A stretch of 64,000 bases of DNA from Hevea brasiliensis. Lineage: Eukaryota; Streptophyta; Magnoliopsida; Malpighiales; Euphorbiaceae. Where the stretch lies: assembly GCF_030052815.1 (NCBI RefSeq), contig NC_079510.1, positions 42,657,566 through 42,721,565 on the forward strand. Reading direction: 5' to 3'. The notes beneath the pieces were generated by a model that had not been told where the DNA came from, made no database searches, and was given only the letters and a program-made list of their open reading frames with translations. Each line of letters opens with the position of its first letter. Within the stretch, counting starts at the first letter, position 1. Both the position numbers and the translations under genes were made by a program. Below, in pieces: positions 48,048 through 60,660 of this stretch.

Positions 48048-48434
48048 TGTTGAAAATATTAGTTATACTTAACTAAGAGAGCATATAAAGAACAAAAGAA
48101 AATGGGAGAAGATTATTTTTTATTGAATAATGATCTGCTTAAATACATGAGTTTGCAACTAAAAAACAGAAATAAGAGCAACAAACTTCCTAAACTTTAG
48201 CTACTAACATTAACAGCTAGTAAATAACAGAAAATCAAAACTAATCTCCTAAAAACTATGTCAAAGAGCATATGTTGCATTGAATATCAGTTGCAACCCT
48301 TACAATCTGATCTTAAAGACACCTGGCATTAAAACCTGAGCTTGCATCCTCAGTTTCACATGTGCTGCCATCTCTGCTAGCCATGTCAGCCTCCGTATCA
48401 GCAACCCTGCAGCTACTGATGCACACATTCAATA
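48048..48434 (-). repeat. 5' LTR of young copia
   Basis: 387 bp, no difference seen from 43651-44037. Followed inward by a 3-base gap and the tRNA-iMet primer site. Confidence 0.93.
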
Positions 48435-50286
48435 TCCTCCTATTCAGAAGAAAGTTTATAGGAAAAGGTCTCCTCCTTCATTCCATAAAAATGTTCAAAA
48501 AGATATGAATGAAACCATAATTGAGAAGGGAGTAGAGAAAGGTGTTGGGGAACTTTTTGATATTTGCCAAGGTAGGCCAAAGGATGGGGATGCTTTTCTA
48601 AGCTATATCATGAGTGGCCACTACACATTGCCTAAAGAGCTAAAAAAGGAGAACATGGATTAGTTAGCAAGATGTGCAGTGGCTACGGTATTGAATGTTC
48701 ATAATATTGCTGATATGGAGGAATACATGATTAAGGAAGGTATTTTTTCAATCTCAGTGATACCAATGGGAGATGATACTGTTCTTTTTATCTTTAAAGA
48801 TCCAGAATTCATGAGCAGCTTCATTGATTCCTTATCACTTAGTGACTGGTTCTCAAATATTAACCCTTGGAATGAGGTATTTACTTCTTAGAAAAGGCTA
48901 GTTTGGTTGAGGTTATTTGGTGTTCCTCTGAACTTATGGTCTAAGCACTTTTTTAGATGGATCGGGGGTATGTGTGGGACCTTTGAAAATCCTCTTACAC
49001 AAGAAATCACAATTGAGTTTTACGAGAATGTTATTATTAACAGATTCTTCTTCTGCTAGTGCTAAAACTATTGCTGTTGATGTTGAGAAAACTAGATTAC
49101 ATGTTTTAATGGTTGAAGAGTGTTGCAGTAACAATGATTTTATTAGATCTTATTATAACCAGAAAGGCTTTAAGGAGCATAAATTGATATGGAAAATAGT
49201 CCTAATGAAGATGTTAGCAGTAGTTCTGGGCGAGCTAGCATATCTAATGAATTTGGGCTGTCAAATGCTTACCAGGAAGATGGAATTAAAGGTGATGCAA
49301 TGCCTCCTTTCTCAAATTAGCAAACTCCATGTGATCCTTCACTACATCTTATAAGGTGCCCATTGGATGCCTCTCTCATTAGTGGTGATACTCGAGATAG
49401 CCACCTATGCAACTGCTAACTCTCAATAAATAGGGCATTGAAATTTCCTTCTCATCATTGTAATGCAGGAGCTCAGAGTGATGACGCTTCAAAAAATGTC
49501 GATTTTTCCAATACCATAGGGGACGGGTGTTGTGCTTTTGAATTACAAATGCTGCCTTTGAGGCCCATACCACCGGTACAGGTATCGGCACTTAATATTG
49601 AAGAATTTGAAAGTACACAGATATTGCTAGCTTTCCCTCCTCCATGTGATGACATTTTGATTTCAGCGGTGAACCCATCTAGGCCATGTTCCCCATCTGG
49701 GCTGATTTTTGTAGACCCTGTTCGAACCTCCTCTCTAACTAGTCTAAGATTATTGTCTAAGCCTGAAGAAAATGATAAGAAAGAAAGCCCAAGTATTAAT
49801 AGTAATCTTCCTCTTTCCCACTTTAAGGCTTCAAGACTTATCAAACAGCGATCAAAGGCTCGTAGACAGTTAATTGATATATTGGATCTTTACCCCAAGT
49901 TGCGTCGTGGTGACAAGGTTCGTACTAAAGAATTGTTTAAAAAGTCTTTCATAGCCTCAGATAGTGAGATTAAAAGGATGAATAATATTCTTCGGGAAGC
50001 TTTGCCTACTCATCTGTTTGTTCCATCAGAATTAGAAATTACTAATGTGGATGTGTCTCTCTTGCCAGAAGCTAAAGCTGCTCTTACTATCCAAGATGGA
50101 AAAGAGTTTGGCTTTATCTATGAAGGGGATGAAAGTTTATTAGTTAAGCATCTGACGCATCGAATCAACAATGACATTTCTCTATGTGAGCAAGAGAATT
50201 GAGGCTTCTTTTAATAAAATTTCTTATTTGTTGCTCTTTTATTTTTTTGGTTTTTAGCTTTGTTCAGTCTTTGTTGATTCTTAAAG

Positions 50287-53200
50287 ATGTTTAGTATTTT
50301 AGCATGGAATGTGAGGGGTTGTGGGGGTGTTCATAAGAAATCCTTTTTGCGTAAATTAATTCTGAAGCATAAGGTGGATTTGGTGGGGTTACTTAAAACA
50401 AAGTGTGGGGCTATTAGTCTTTCTTCTGTTAGGCAAATATGTGGTATGAGTAACGTAAGGTGTGTTTTCTGTGGATTCAGATGGTTCTTCTGGAGGGTTT
50501 TTATTACTTTAGAACAAAGATTGTTTTTTAGTCTCTTCAAGTGAATGCTTTCAGCGTTGGATATTGATTAGAGGGTTATTTTCTATGAATAATTTTTTTA
50601 CAGCTATTGCTCTTATTTATGCTCCTTTAAGTGAGAATGAACATGCAATATTATGGGATGAGATTCTCCAAGTACTAAATTCAAAATCAGGGCCTTTGTT
50701 GTTAATTGTGGACTTCAATCAAGTATTAGATCTTGCTAATAGGAAAAATGGGTTTTTCTCTGTGTCAAGTATGAATAATTTCAGCTCTTATGTCAATAAT
50801 TTGGCTTTGGCAGATGTAGCACTTTCAGGGAAAAGGTTTACATGGTGCAACACGCTCTTAATGAGTTGAATTAATAGGGCCCTTATCTCTCATCATTGGT
50901 TATCTTCCTTTCCAAGAATTCGGCTAATGGCCCTTCCTAGAAGGTCTTCAGATCATAATCCCATTCTTCTCTATGAGGATCAACAGGATTAGGGGACTAA
51001 ACCATTTCAGTTCTTGGAGCCTGGTGGACCTGGCCTGGATTTTTTGACATCATTAAGTCTTTCTGGGAAGAATTTTCTACCACTAATAGTGGATCATCTT
51101 GTCCTTATAAATTGAAACTTCTTCGTCAAGGGCTTAGGGAATGGAATGACAATGTCTTTGGTAATGCTGATGATACTCTTAAAAATATTCTAAAATCTCT
51201 CAATGACTTGGAAAATTGAGCTGAGGAGCAAGATCTCTCCTCTTCTGAAGTGTGTGCAATTCAGAAGTTGAATAGGGAAAACATATCTGGTCCTCTCGTT
51301 GTGAAAGTATTTAGAGACAAAAATCTCGAATGTCTTGGTGCAAGTTAGGGGATTGTAACACGCGTTTCTTTTAAGCTCAACGCTCAAATCGAAGGAGGAA
51401 GAATAGCATTTTGCGTGTTATGGAGAATTGTTGCCCTCTTACTGATTTATTTTCTATTAAGCAAGCTATTATTAGCCATTTTAAAGCTTGATTTTGCAAA
51501 ATTCATGATTTCTATGGCTATGTCCCTGACCTGCCTTTCTCTCATATAAGTCCTACTGATGCTGTTATGAATGAGGCACCCTTTTCTCTTGATGAAATTA
51601 AATCGGTAGTTTGGCTTTGTGATTCCACTAAAGCTCCTAGCCCTGACGGTGCTAATTTCAATTTTTATAAAGTGGCCTGGTCACTTATAAAAGATGATTT
51701 GCTACATCTCTTTAATGAATTTCATGCTACTGCAAATCTACCATCTTCTATTCATTCTTCCTTTATAGCACTTGTTCCAAAGCTTTCGGGTGCATTGAGA
51801 GTTCAAGATTATCGCCCAATCAGTCTGATTCATGGGGTTTATAAAATAGTTACAAAGGTATTGGCTCTTAAGCTGAAATTGATCCTGCCAAGAATTATCA
51901 GTCATCATCAAAGTGCTTTTGTAAGTGGCAGGCAAATTCTTGATTGTTTTCTAATTGCCTTGAAAATCTTAGAATATCACGAGAAGAAGAGCAGGGGCTG
52001 TTTCCTTTTTAAAGTAGACTTTGAGAAGGCATTTGACTCAGTTCTTTGGAGGCATCTAGACTATACTATGTTTGGGATGGGATTTGGTGCAAAGTGGAGG
52101 TCTTGGATTTTGCATTGTGCAACTAATGCCAAAGTTTCAATCTTGTTCAATGGAAGTCTTATGGAAGAATTGGGCAACGATCTTCATCAGGGCGATCCAT
52201 TATCGCCATTTATTTTTATAATGGCTGTAGAACCCTTATGTTTGTTGATACGGGCAGCTTATACTTAAGAAAAATTGGAAAGGGTTTCAATTGGAGATGG
52301 TAATGTAGTTATCACTCATCAACAATTTACTCCACCTAATTTGGATTATGTAATTGAAATTTCTAGAATCTTAAGGTGCCTTGAGTTGATGTCTGGGCTT
52401 AGTGTGAATTTTCCATAAGAGTTTATTGTATGGCGTTAATGTCAGTGACTCTTATGTTTAGTTGGCTGTAAAATTGAGTTGTTGCAAGGTGGGCAAATTT
52501 TGCACTCATTATTTTGCCTTCCCTTTGGGAGTAGATGCAAAAAAGTATTGTACCTGGTTGCCAGTAATTCACAAAATTAAAGAAAGGCTTTCTTTTTGGA
52601 AGGGCAAATTACTTTCAATGGCTGGTAGGATTGTTTTAATTAAGTCATGCCTCTATAGTATGCTTATTTACTATTTGTCCATCTTCAAAATACCGAAGTA
52701 AGTAGCCCAAAGAATTGAGAAGTTGATGTGTTCTTTCTTCTGGTCAAGTCGTGCATCCTCACAAAATCTTCATTTGGTTAATTGGTGCACCTATTATAAG
52801 CAAAAGTTAGGGGGTCTAGGCATCAAGAACATCCTACTCCACAACCAAGCTTTACTTTTCAAGCGGCTTTGGCATTTTGTTCACTCTCATGACTCTGTAT
52901 GGGTGCGGACACTACAATCAAAATATAATTTTCAAGGAATTTCATTAGCTACGGGCAATTCCATCTCCTCTCTATGGAGCAACATTCAATCTTCAATTAA
53001 ATCTGCAGATTCTAATTTTCTTGATCTTGAGCAAATTCAGTTTGTTATTGGTAACGGATGGATAATTCAATTTTGGCATGACAAGTGGGTTTCAAACTTG
53101 GCTCTCAAATTTTCTTTCACTAGGTTATTTAATCTCTCATTGAATCAAGATGTTGTGGTTAATGATATGGGTTCTTGGGTTAATGGCAATTGGGTGTGGA

Positions 53201-54413
53201 ATTTTTCATGGCATTATAATTTATATAACTAGAAAACTCATTTATTGGTAGAACTTCTGGCTCTTCTTAGTTCTATACAGCCTTGTTCTTCCAGTGTGGA
53301 TAAATTAATTTGGCAACCTGCAAAGAATGGAGCTTTTTAGTTAAATCATTTTATAACTGCCTTTTTAGAGCTTCATTTGAATCGTCTGATTGTTTTCCAA
53401 ATGTTTGGTTAGGACTTGCCCCCCTTAAAGTTGAAATCTTGACCTAGTTGTCTTGCCATGAGAGGCTCTGTTCCAAGGATTGGTTGTGTCATCTTGGCAT
53501 AATTCCCCTTTCTCAAAATGTTTGCCTAAGGTGCAATAAGAAAGTAGAAACAGTTTCACATATATTCCTTTCATGTACCTTTTCTTGGTCTGTATGGTGC
53601 TGGTTTTTAAAGTGGTGGGGAATTTTTTTTTGTGTTCCTAACTCAGTTGCATTACTTTTTCTTGAATGGAGATCAATGGTTCTTGGAAAATTTCAAACAA
53701 AGTTCTGGACTTCTCTCTTTTTTGCAATTCTATGGCCGTCATGGATTGCCAGGAACCAAAAAGTTTTTGAAGATAAAGACTCTTCTATAACTGATATTTG
53801 TAGCAACATTCTATATTGAGTTTCAATTTGGTTGAAGGCTTTGGACCCAAGCTTTCCTTACACTGGTCAAGAATTATTACTTCATCCATCTTCTATCAAG
53901 CTTTGGTCTAATCCACCAACGGTTTGACTTGTAGTATCTTGGAGTCCACCTAATCTCAATTGTCTCAAATGGAATGTAAACGGCTCATCCTTAGGGAAGC
54001 CTGGTCCATGTGCCATTGGTGGCATGTTGTGCAATTCATTTGATACTTTTCTTTGTATGTTTTCTTGCCTTGCAGGTGTGGAGGATTCAAACTCAGCTGA
54101 ATTTTTAGCTATTGAGAAGGCCCTTTCAATTTTGTCAGCAAGAGTGGATATTTGGTCCTCTTCTCTTGGTATCACAATTGAATTAGATTCCAAGGTTGCT
54201 GTTTTATGGGTGGTTCAGAATCAAAATTTGGTCCATTGGCGGTTATATGGTACCTACAATTCAATTTGTAGCAAAATGGGAATTTTACCTTTTGTTACAG
54301 TTATCTATTCTTCAAGGAAAACCAATTTCATAGCTGATACATTGGCAAAATAGGGCATTCATCGTAGTGAAGATTTTATTGCTTGGTTGTGGTGCCCCTT
54401 TGATTTTTGTTGA
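50287..54413 (+). pseudogene. LINE ORF2: endonuclease, RT, zf-RVT, RNase H; RT core lost
   Basis: Opens MFSILAWNVRGCGG, the usual start of a plant LINE endonuclease. RT blocks: KAPSPDGANFNFYKVAW near 51640, PISLIHGVYKIVTKVLA near 51818, VDFEKAFDSV near 52014, LHQGDPLSPFIFIMAVEPL near 52185. The next block, which should carry the catalytic FADD motif, is deleted near 52325 (HQQF runs into unrelated TPPNLDYV). Then zf-RVT near 53440-53620 and an RNase H domain near 53955-54350 ending FIADTLAK. Many stops, several fitting Trp codons turned TAG/TGA. Confidence 0.88.
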
Positions 54414-54809
54414 TTTTGGATTACTTTTCTGGAGTTTGGCATCCCCTTCTTTTATATTTGATACGCATCTGTCTTGCTGATAATGGTTCTATCTTTCATG
54501 AGATTTTTTAGCATTTATTCAGCTGTTTTCATGTCATTTTGTTCAAGTTGCAGGTCAGCTATGTTTAGTTGTATTTCATTTAGCTTTATTTAGGTTTCTG
54601 ATTTGTTTGCATCATTTTTTTTTGACCTTCTGGGTTGTTCTTAGTTTTGCTCTTAGATTGTTTATTTTGTCTTTTTCAAATTTTTTTCACTTAGCATGAT
54701 ACATCTTAGTTTGGTTGTATTGGGGTTGGCCTGGGTTAGTTAGATGTTCCCATGCTAAGTTTTTCCTAGATTTCCTAATTAATAAAAATTTTGCTTGTAA
54801 AAAAAAAAA

Positions 54810-55576
54810 GGAGGTTTGTAGGTACAAAAGTTAAGCTAGTGCATTTAGTTTACGCCTTAAAAGTGTCATTCAACAGTCATTACTCATCCTTAAATGTTTA
54901 TATGAAAATTTAGAAATTTTTTTGCCTAGATTAGGTCTACATGGTAGACTGAGTCTAAATAAAAATTTCCTGAAAATTTATACATATTAATAAACTCAGT
55001 CAATGGTGTAGCTTAAAAGGAAGTTCTGCATTAAGAATCTTGAATTTTTTTTCTATGAGAAAATCGAAATGCCAATTATTCATCTTCTTTTTGTGGGGAC
55101 TCGTTATAGTTTGGTTCTGTTGAATAATAATATCAAACACACACACAGAATAAACAAAAGACAATCAAAAAATAAAGAACATAGATTTTATGTGGTTTAG
55201 CAATGAGCCTATGTCCATGGAGCTACTACAATCTTTTACTACGAGAAAAAATTCAGCAATATATCATTTTAGCATTTCCTATATATATAGCTGGCTGGCA
55301 TCACTGGTACCCAAAATACAATGATGTCTCTACCCATAATAATAATGCCCTGACTCAAAAAAATACCATACCCTCCATGCACAGCGTCCCCTCCATTTTG
55401 GGCTTTAAGTGTTCAGTAATACTCTTGATATGAGCCACTTTAACTCAATAGGTTATACATTTTAATCAACCAGAATGTGCAAAGAAACTGTCTGAGTCAC
55501 AGAGCAAAAACCAGTATGATCTTTTAAGTCATATATGGTCAGGTTTACAAGTCTATGTTAAATCCACAATATCTGG
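54810..55576. other. Spacer with an old dispersed repeat
   Basis: No gene. 55130-55440 (gaacatagattttatgtggt, tatgtccatggagctactac) resembles 22367-22640 and common plant LTR/TRIM-like repeats. Confidence 0.45.
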
Positions 55577-56133
55577 TAGGGGTGAGCATTCGATTCAAAC
55601 CGAATCAAACTAAATCGAATCAAATTAAATTATAAAAACTAAATTATATATTTTAGAAACTGAATCGAACCAAAATGGATGAAAAATCAAATCGAATCGA
55701 ACCTTTCTATTTCGATTCGGTTTGGTTCAAACCGATCGATTTTGATTTTTGATTAATTTTTAAATTTAGACTTGATTTTTAAGTTATTTGATCTAATTTT
55801 GACTTTAGTTTAAACCTAATAAACATTAATCAATGAAATTAAATAATTTATATATATATAATTAAATATAATTTATAAATTCCTCATAAAAATAAATCAA
55901 TTCAAAAATCGATTCGGTTTGATTTGATTCAATTTGAATATATAAAATTACTATTCGATTCGATTCGGTTTAATCGATTTTTGAATCTTCAAAACAAAAC
56001 TGAACCGAAATAACTGAAATTTTTATAATATAAAATCGAACCGAATATATTAAATTTTAAAACCGAACCGATCGAATCGAATTGACTAAGTTCGGTCAAT
56101 TTTTCGATTCAAACTGAAATCTGCTCACCCCTA
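55577..56133. mobile_element. hAT-type MITE copy C
   Basis: The best-preserved ends: taggggtgagca and tgctcacccta with one extra c, near perfect. Flanks atatctgg (55569-55576) and atatatgg (56134-56141) match at 7 of 8. The interior is rich in gattcggttt/aaaccgaatc words near both ends, giving long imperfect self-pairing. 557 bp. Confidence 0.92.
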
Positions 56134-56506
56134 ATATATGGTGCAAGTTTATATATCAACCCAGATGAGTACATATGAATTTCTCTGTTGCATACTAACA
56201 TGATGCATTAATGATTTCAACAATACATCTCGACTCAAATATGGCCTTTCCCTTCAACGTTCAGCACTTCCTTGATCCAATAGGGCATGGCATTAACCTT
56301 TATGTAAATGGAATAACCATCTATGTGTTTCATTGTTTGGATTCTTTTCTTATCTAGAATGTATACTTCTAATGACTTTGGCAGTCAAAACAATCAAATT
56401 TGCATTGCGGAATTATTCGAGTTAAGTTAGCATAGACAATTCTCTTTTCTCGGGGGTAAATTGCAATTGTGACATCTAATGTGTTATTTTGACCCATTTT
56501 TTCCAG

Positions 56507-57262
56507 AGACAAATGGTTAATGTTTTAAAGGGAAAGATTAATGAGGTGATTGCTGCAAAGTTGGAATTCAACTATCTTCCCATTGCTTTGAATAAATTTC
56601 ATCTCGCAAATTTGGGATGTTTAGTTGGACCAAACACCTTTTTTTTTATGTCTAAGATTTACCAGAAGCTATCAAACAATAATATCCGCTACAGTTCTTG
56701 GCATCTTAAATTCTAGAATTCTAAGTTTTTTTAGTGATCAAGCAATGAATGACTTCAACACTCTGTTTACCTCTCTCCCACAAGAAAGGCAGTATTTCAC
56801 AGTAGGGTTTCCTGGTTCTTTCTATGATAGATTGCTTCCCAAGTCCTCTTGCAATTTTGTGCATTACTCTATAGCACTCCGCTGGCTATCTAAGGTGCCA
56901 GAAGAGTTGTTGGATGAGTACTCTCATACATGGAACAAAAAGGGTTCACTACACAAATGCTCCAAATGAAGTAGTCAATGCTTATTCATCTAAATTTGCC
57001 AAGGACATTGGAAAATTTTCTGAATGCTATATTTGAAGAACTTGTGACTGGGGGGATGATGACATTTGTTACACTAGGTATCCCCAATGGAATGCCTTTT
57101 TCTAAGTTACCTAATTGCTTGCTATTTGAATGCATGGTGTTCAGCATTTTGGATAAAGGTGAAAGAGTTAAGGTGATGATCAACTTATATTTTCAAGTGT
57201 TATTTTTATGTGGCTTGAATTTTGGATATGTTTTTGTGAGTCCGAATTGTTTTCCGACCTAA
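56507..57262 (+). pseudogene. SABATH methyltransferase pseudogene (middle exons)
   Basis: An acceptor ttttttccag at 56497-56506 precedes RQMVNVLKGKINEVIAAKLE and FHLANLGCLVGPNTF, the S-adenosylmethionine binding motif of SABATH enzymes. After a frame change come MNDFNTLFTSLPQERQYF, VGFPGSFYDRLLPKSS, FVHYSIALRWLSKVPEELLD, then after another frame change AYSSKFAKDIGKF and ELVTGGMMTFVTLGIPNGMP. There are at least three frame changes or stops. Neither the first short exon nor the last exon (the type seen at 14053-14400) is found. It was probably copied from the same gene cluster. Confidence 0.88.
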
Positions 57263-57679
57263 AAGTTTCGTGTTGTGACCTGGTTAGGATAAAAAGTGAG
57301 GTCTGTGGTAATATGGACAAATATAAATATTATAATATTTTACGATTTGCATTAGAGTTGTGAGCTATTCAGAAAAACACTAGGGTTAGAATTTGAGAAT
57401 TTTGAGTGATTGTATATTATTCTTTTCATCATAGTGAAACTTTTTCTCTCATCTTGCCTGTGGATGTAGACCTTAAAGTCGAATCATATAAATTCTGTAT
57501 TATTATTTTCTTTTTTCTATACTATATGATTATGTGATTGTGTGTGCGCATTAAATTTGCGTGTTTGCTAACATCAAAATTAGCCTTGCTATATATAATA
57601 GTTTACATTTGTAATTATTTAATATTTTAGACAAAATTGGGGTTTTTTATTCAGTTTTAGAAGTCTGTCTAGGAAGAAT
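57263..57679. other. Spacer, possibly SABATH intron remains
   Basis: Nothing recognisable. It follows the SABATH pseudogene where its last intron would lie. Confidence 0.5.
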
Positions 57680-58203
57680 TAGGGTGTGCAAATGGTCGGT
57701 TCGGTTTCGAACCGATAAAACCAAAAATAAAAAATAAAAAACTTTAAAAACCGAACCAAACTGATTAATAAGAGAAAATCAAACCAAATCGAATCGATAA
57801 ATATCGATTTGGTTCGATTTTAAACCTATCAAACCGAAATTTATAAAATTTCATATTTTTAACATTAAATCTAAATAATAAAACATAAAAACAAAAAAAA
57901 AATTAGAAATCAAAACTCAAAAATCTTAAGGTTCGGTTCAGTTTTCTTTGATTTCAGTTTGATTTGATTCGGTTCGATTCGGTTTAGTTCGATTTTCTTT
58001 GATTTCCTATATATATTAATAATTTCGGTTCGGTTTCGTTTTTTTTTTATTTTTTATGAAAATAACCGAACCTAACTGATTAACCGAAATTATCAAAATT
58101 ATAAATCAAACTAAATGATTGAATTTTAAAATCAAACTGATTGAACCGAATTGAATCGGTTCGGTTCGATTTTTCGGTTTAAACCGAAAATTGCTCTCCC
58201 CTA
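57680..58203. mobile_element. hAT-type MITE copy D
   Basis: Ends tagggtgtgca and tgctctccccta; exact 8-bp duplication ggaagaat at 57672-57679 and 58204-58211. The interior has dense cggttcggtt/aaccgaac words in opposite orientation. 524 bp. Confidence 0.92.
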
Positions 58204-59000
58204 GGAAGAATGTAACAGATTTAAGTATTTTGTTATTAATAACATTACAAATGGATTTGATTATTAGATGGTAATAGTATTAGCTTACTTTGAAAGAGTC
58301 GGCAGCTTATTGTGCTGGATGGGCATGGATAAATTTTAATAATTATCTCTGAACTTATATAGTTGCAACACTACAGTCATTTAATTTTAAAATGTAACAT
58401 AAAATCCCATAAACTTTCAAATTTTGTATAGTAAAATTCCTCTGATTTTTAATTATTGATTTTTCAATTAGAAACTGATGTGAATAGCTTTCGCATGACG
58501 CTTAGTCAATATTTCTCTCTCCTCTATTATACAAAGTGTAAAATTATTCTCTTTATGCATGAAAAATTATTCTATCTATAGAGAGAAAAATGATTCAATT
58601 TACACATAGCTTGAGAAAGAAAAGAAAAATACTGACTAAGCTCTAAGCTGAAACTGTTCAGATCAATGTTTAACAGAAAAACTAGTAATTGGAGGTTAGA
58701 GGGGTTTTATTGTATAAAATTTAAAAGTTGATGGGGTTTAATGTTATATTTTTAAGTTGAGGGACTATAATATTATAACTAGATAAGTTCAGGGACAATT
58801 ATCAAAATTTATCCGGATGGACACCTACATCAATTAATGGTTGGATAATGCGGGATAGCAAATCTCATTTGAACTTGCTTGTAGTTTTCTCTGAACTCTG
58901 CTCGAGACATGCAAATGGTTCATGTACTCTTGCCACATAAATCTAGATAGTTTCTCGGATGGTAATTATCGTAACAAGAAATAATATGCAAATTGGAAAC
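58204..59000. other. Spacer before the second Athila-like element
   Basis: No gene seen; A/T-rich, short pieces only. Its last five bases, gaaac, should be one copy of the target duplication of the element that follows. Confidence 0.6.
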
Positions 59001-60620
59001 TGATGTGGCCCAACTGCAAGTGCACGGGTCGTACAAGTAATATAGAAAAGATATCGTTCCCACGAGGAGTTGTGTTAATGATTGAATTTTTGATATAAAA
59101 GTTGACTAAATTGAACTAATTTTGAAATTAAAGCAATAAATTGATGGGTATTGGAGTATAAAATCTATACGTGCAAAATTAATAATCTAACCAACAATGT
59201 ATCAATTAAACTAAAATTGCATCAATTTGAAATAAGCAAGTGAAATATGGCAAAATTTAAAATGGCAAGCAATTAAATTTGATTAGAAATTAACAATTAT
59301 AAAAAGGCGATTCCGGAGTTCGGGATTTCATATTCAAGCTATTTTGGGATTTTTAAATTGGTTATCCAATCTTGTGGAACTTACGGGTTTTAAGGAGATT
59401 AATTCTTAAATCCTTTGAATACCCTTTCGAGTGAGACAAAGAGTGCCTTAATCAATCTAATCCTACTTTCGTGGAGTTAGAGTTAATTAAGACCCATTAA
59501 GTTCTTTAATTAATCTGTGAATCCTCTTAATCCTTAGTCTATTTCTAGATCTAAGTTAATTAAGTCCAATTTCTTGATTATCTATCACAAGGTCTTCTCC
59601 TTTCGGTGCCTCAACCATGGATTAAGAACATCACTTAATGGGATCCTACATTAAGCATGTCATTAAGCACACAAGAAATGAATAAAACTCATTAAGACCA
59701 CAAAATATGGATTACCCAATCAAAATCCACAAAATATCTCAAATATTACAACCCTTACTCCAGAATCAAAATAAAACTACTCACTATCCATAATGTTTAC
59801 AAGATATCCTTAGTTTGTATGGAAATAAAGCTTTAATCTAAGCTAGGAAACAAGAAACTAAACACTAGAAATGTGGGAAAAATGTAAGAAAGGAAAGAAA
59901 TCTCCAAATCTGATTGGAAATGGTGTGGGAGAGATTTGTGACTCTTCAGCTGCTCTTTTGCTCCTCTTCCTTTCCTTTTTCTGCTCTCCTCCCCCTTCTA
60001 AAATGGGAAATGAGGCTATTTATAGCATTTTCTGACATGGAGCCCTAAAATGGTGTGTTTTAGGAGGGATTTTCTGAGGGAATCTTCTGCCAGCACATTA
60101 ATGAAATCTTTGTGGGACTGCATAAGTGGACTGCATAAGTCATGCAGTCCCTTATGCAAGTTTCGGCTGGTTTCTGGTTCACTTATGCAAAACTGCATGA
60201 CCAGGTGCATAGGTTATGCACAATTCCGTGAGATTGCATAAGAGGGCGTGAATCTGCATAAGCCATGCACTCTACTTATACACAATTCGGCAGGTATTGG
60301 AACAATGATTTTTCTCCTTATGCAGATCTGCATGGCTTATGCGGCAAGTTATGCGCAATTTGGCCAATGCATATTTCAACTTTGAAACTTGTTTTTGACA
60401 TCTTTGGCTGTAGAGATCACTCCTCAATTGCAAAATTTCTTTTTAGTCCTTCCAAAACACCATTTTTCCTACAAAACAAAGTAAAAATTACAAATTAATC
60501 CAAAATTGACAATTATGAAAAACTAACTAAATAACTAATGAAATTAGTTAAAAGTGACTAATAATCAAATAAAATGGCTATAAAATTAAACCTAAATGAC
60601 TATGCAAAATGTATGCATCA
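59001..60620 (-). repeat. 3' LTR of second Athila-like element
   Basis: 1620 bp, TGATGCATAC...GCCACATCA in element orientation. Shares with the first LTR short blocks such as tcgttcccacgagga and cctactttcgt. 60100-60360 is packed with ctgcataag/cttatgca words. Confidence 0.88.
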
Positions 60621-60660
60621 AATACCCCCAAACTCAAGCTTTTGCTTGTCCTCAAGCAAA
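60621..60660 (-). promoter_or_regulatory. Polypurine tract plus hairpin of second element
   Basis: The tract complement is at 60625-60636. An 8-bp stem has arms 60641-60648 and 60653-60660 with the same AGGA loop (element orientation) and the same arms as 1612-1631 in the first element. Confidence 0.85.

Larger units (their letters stand above)
43651..48434 (-). mobile_element. Young Ty1/copia retrotransposon nested in the LINE
   Basis: LTRs 43651-44037 and 48048-48434, each 387 bp and identical as far as I can read. Target duplication tcctc at 43646-43650 and 48435-48439. Primer site for initiator tRNA-Met (tggtatcagagc on the minus strand, 48033-48044). Polypurine tract gcaaggaggag at 44038-44048. 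Identical LTRs mean a very recent insertion, yet the coding part has two frame changes. Confidence 0.95.
43197..50202 (+). pseudogene. LINE ORF1 (RRM/DUF4283-like), interrupted
   Basis: Parts: 43197-43650 and 48440-50202. The first part starts MSSQPSSSPNLSRKP and holds an RRM-like stretch (LYFENFPSGWDARSL, then RRFGFICTSSDGFYRLL). A TGA at 43362-43364 sits where SLWCSF would be read. After the copia insert comes a DUF4283-like region (48679 onward, VPLNLWSKHFF). The last part ends at 50202. Several stops and frame changes. Confidence 0.75.
43141..54809 (+). mobile_element. Decayed LINE (L1-type), split by a copia insertion
   Basis: A plus-strand non-LTR element. ORF1 starts at 43197, ORF2 at 50287, and an 11-A tail lies at 54799-54809. 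Removing the copia element and one duplication (43651-48439) rejoins it. Candidate target duplication: gagatttataggtt (43127-43140) and gaggtttgtaggta (54811-54824), 11 of 14 alike. Without the insert it is about 6.9 kb, near full length for a plant LINE. Confidence 0.88.
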
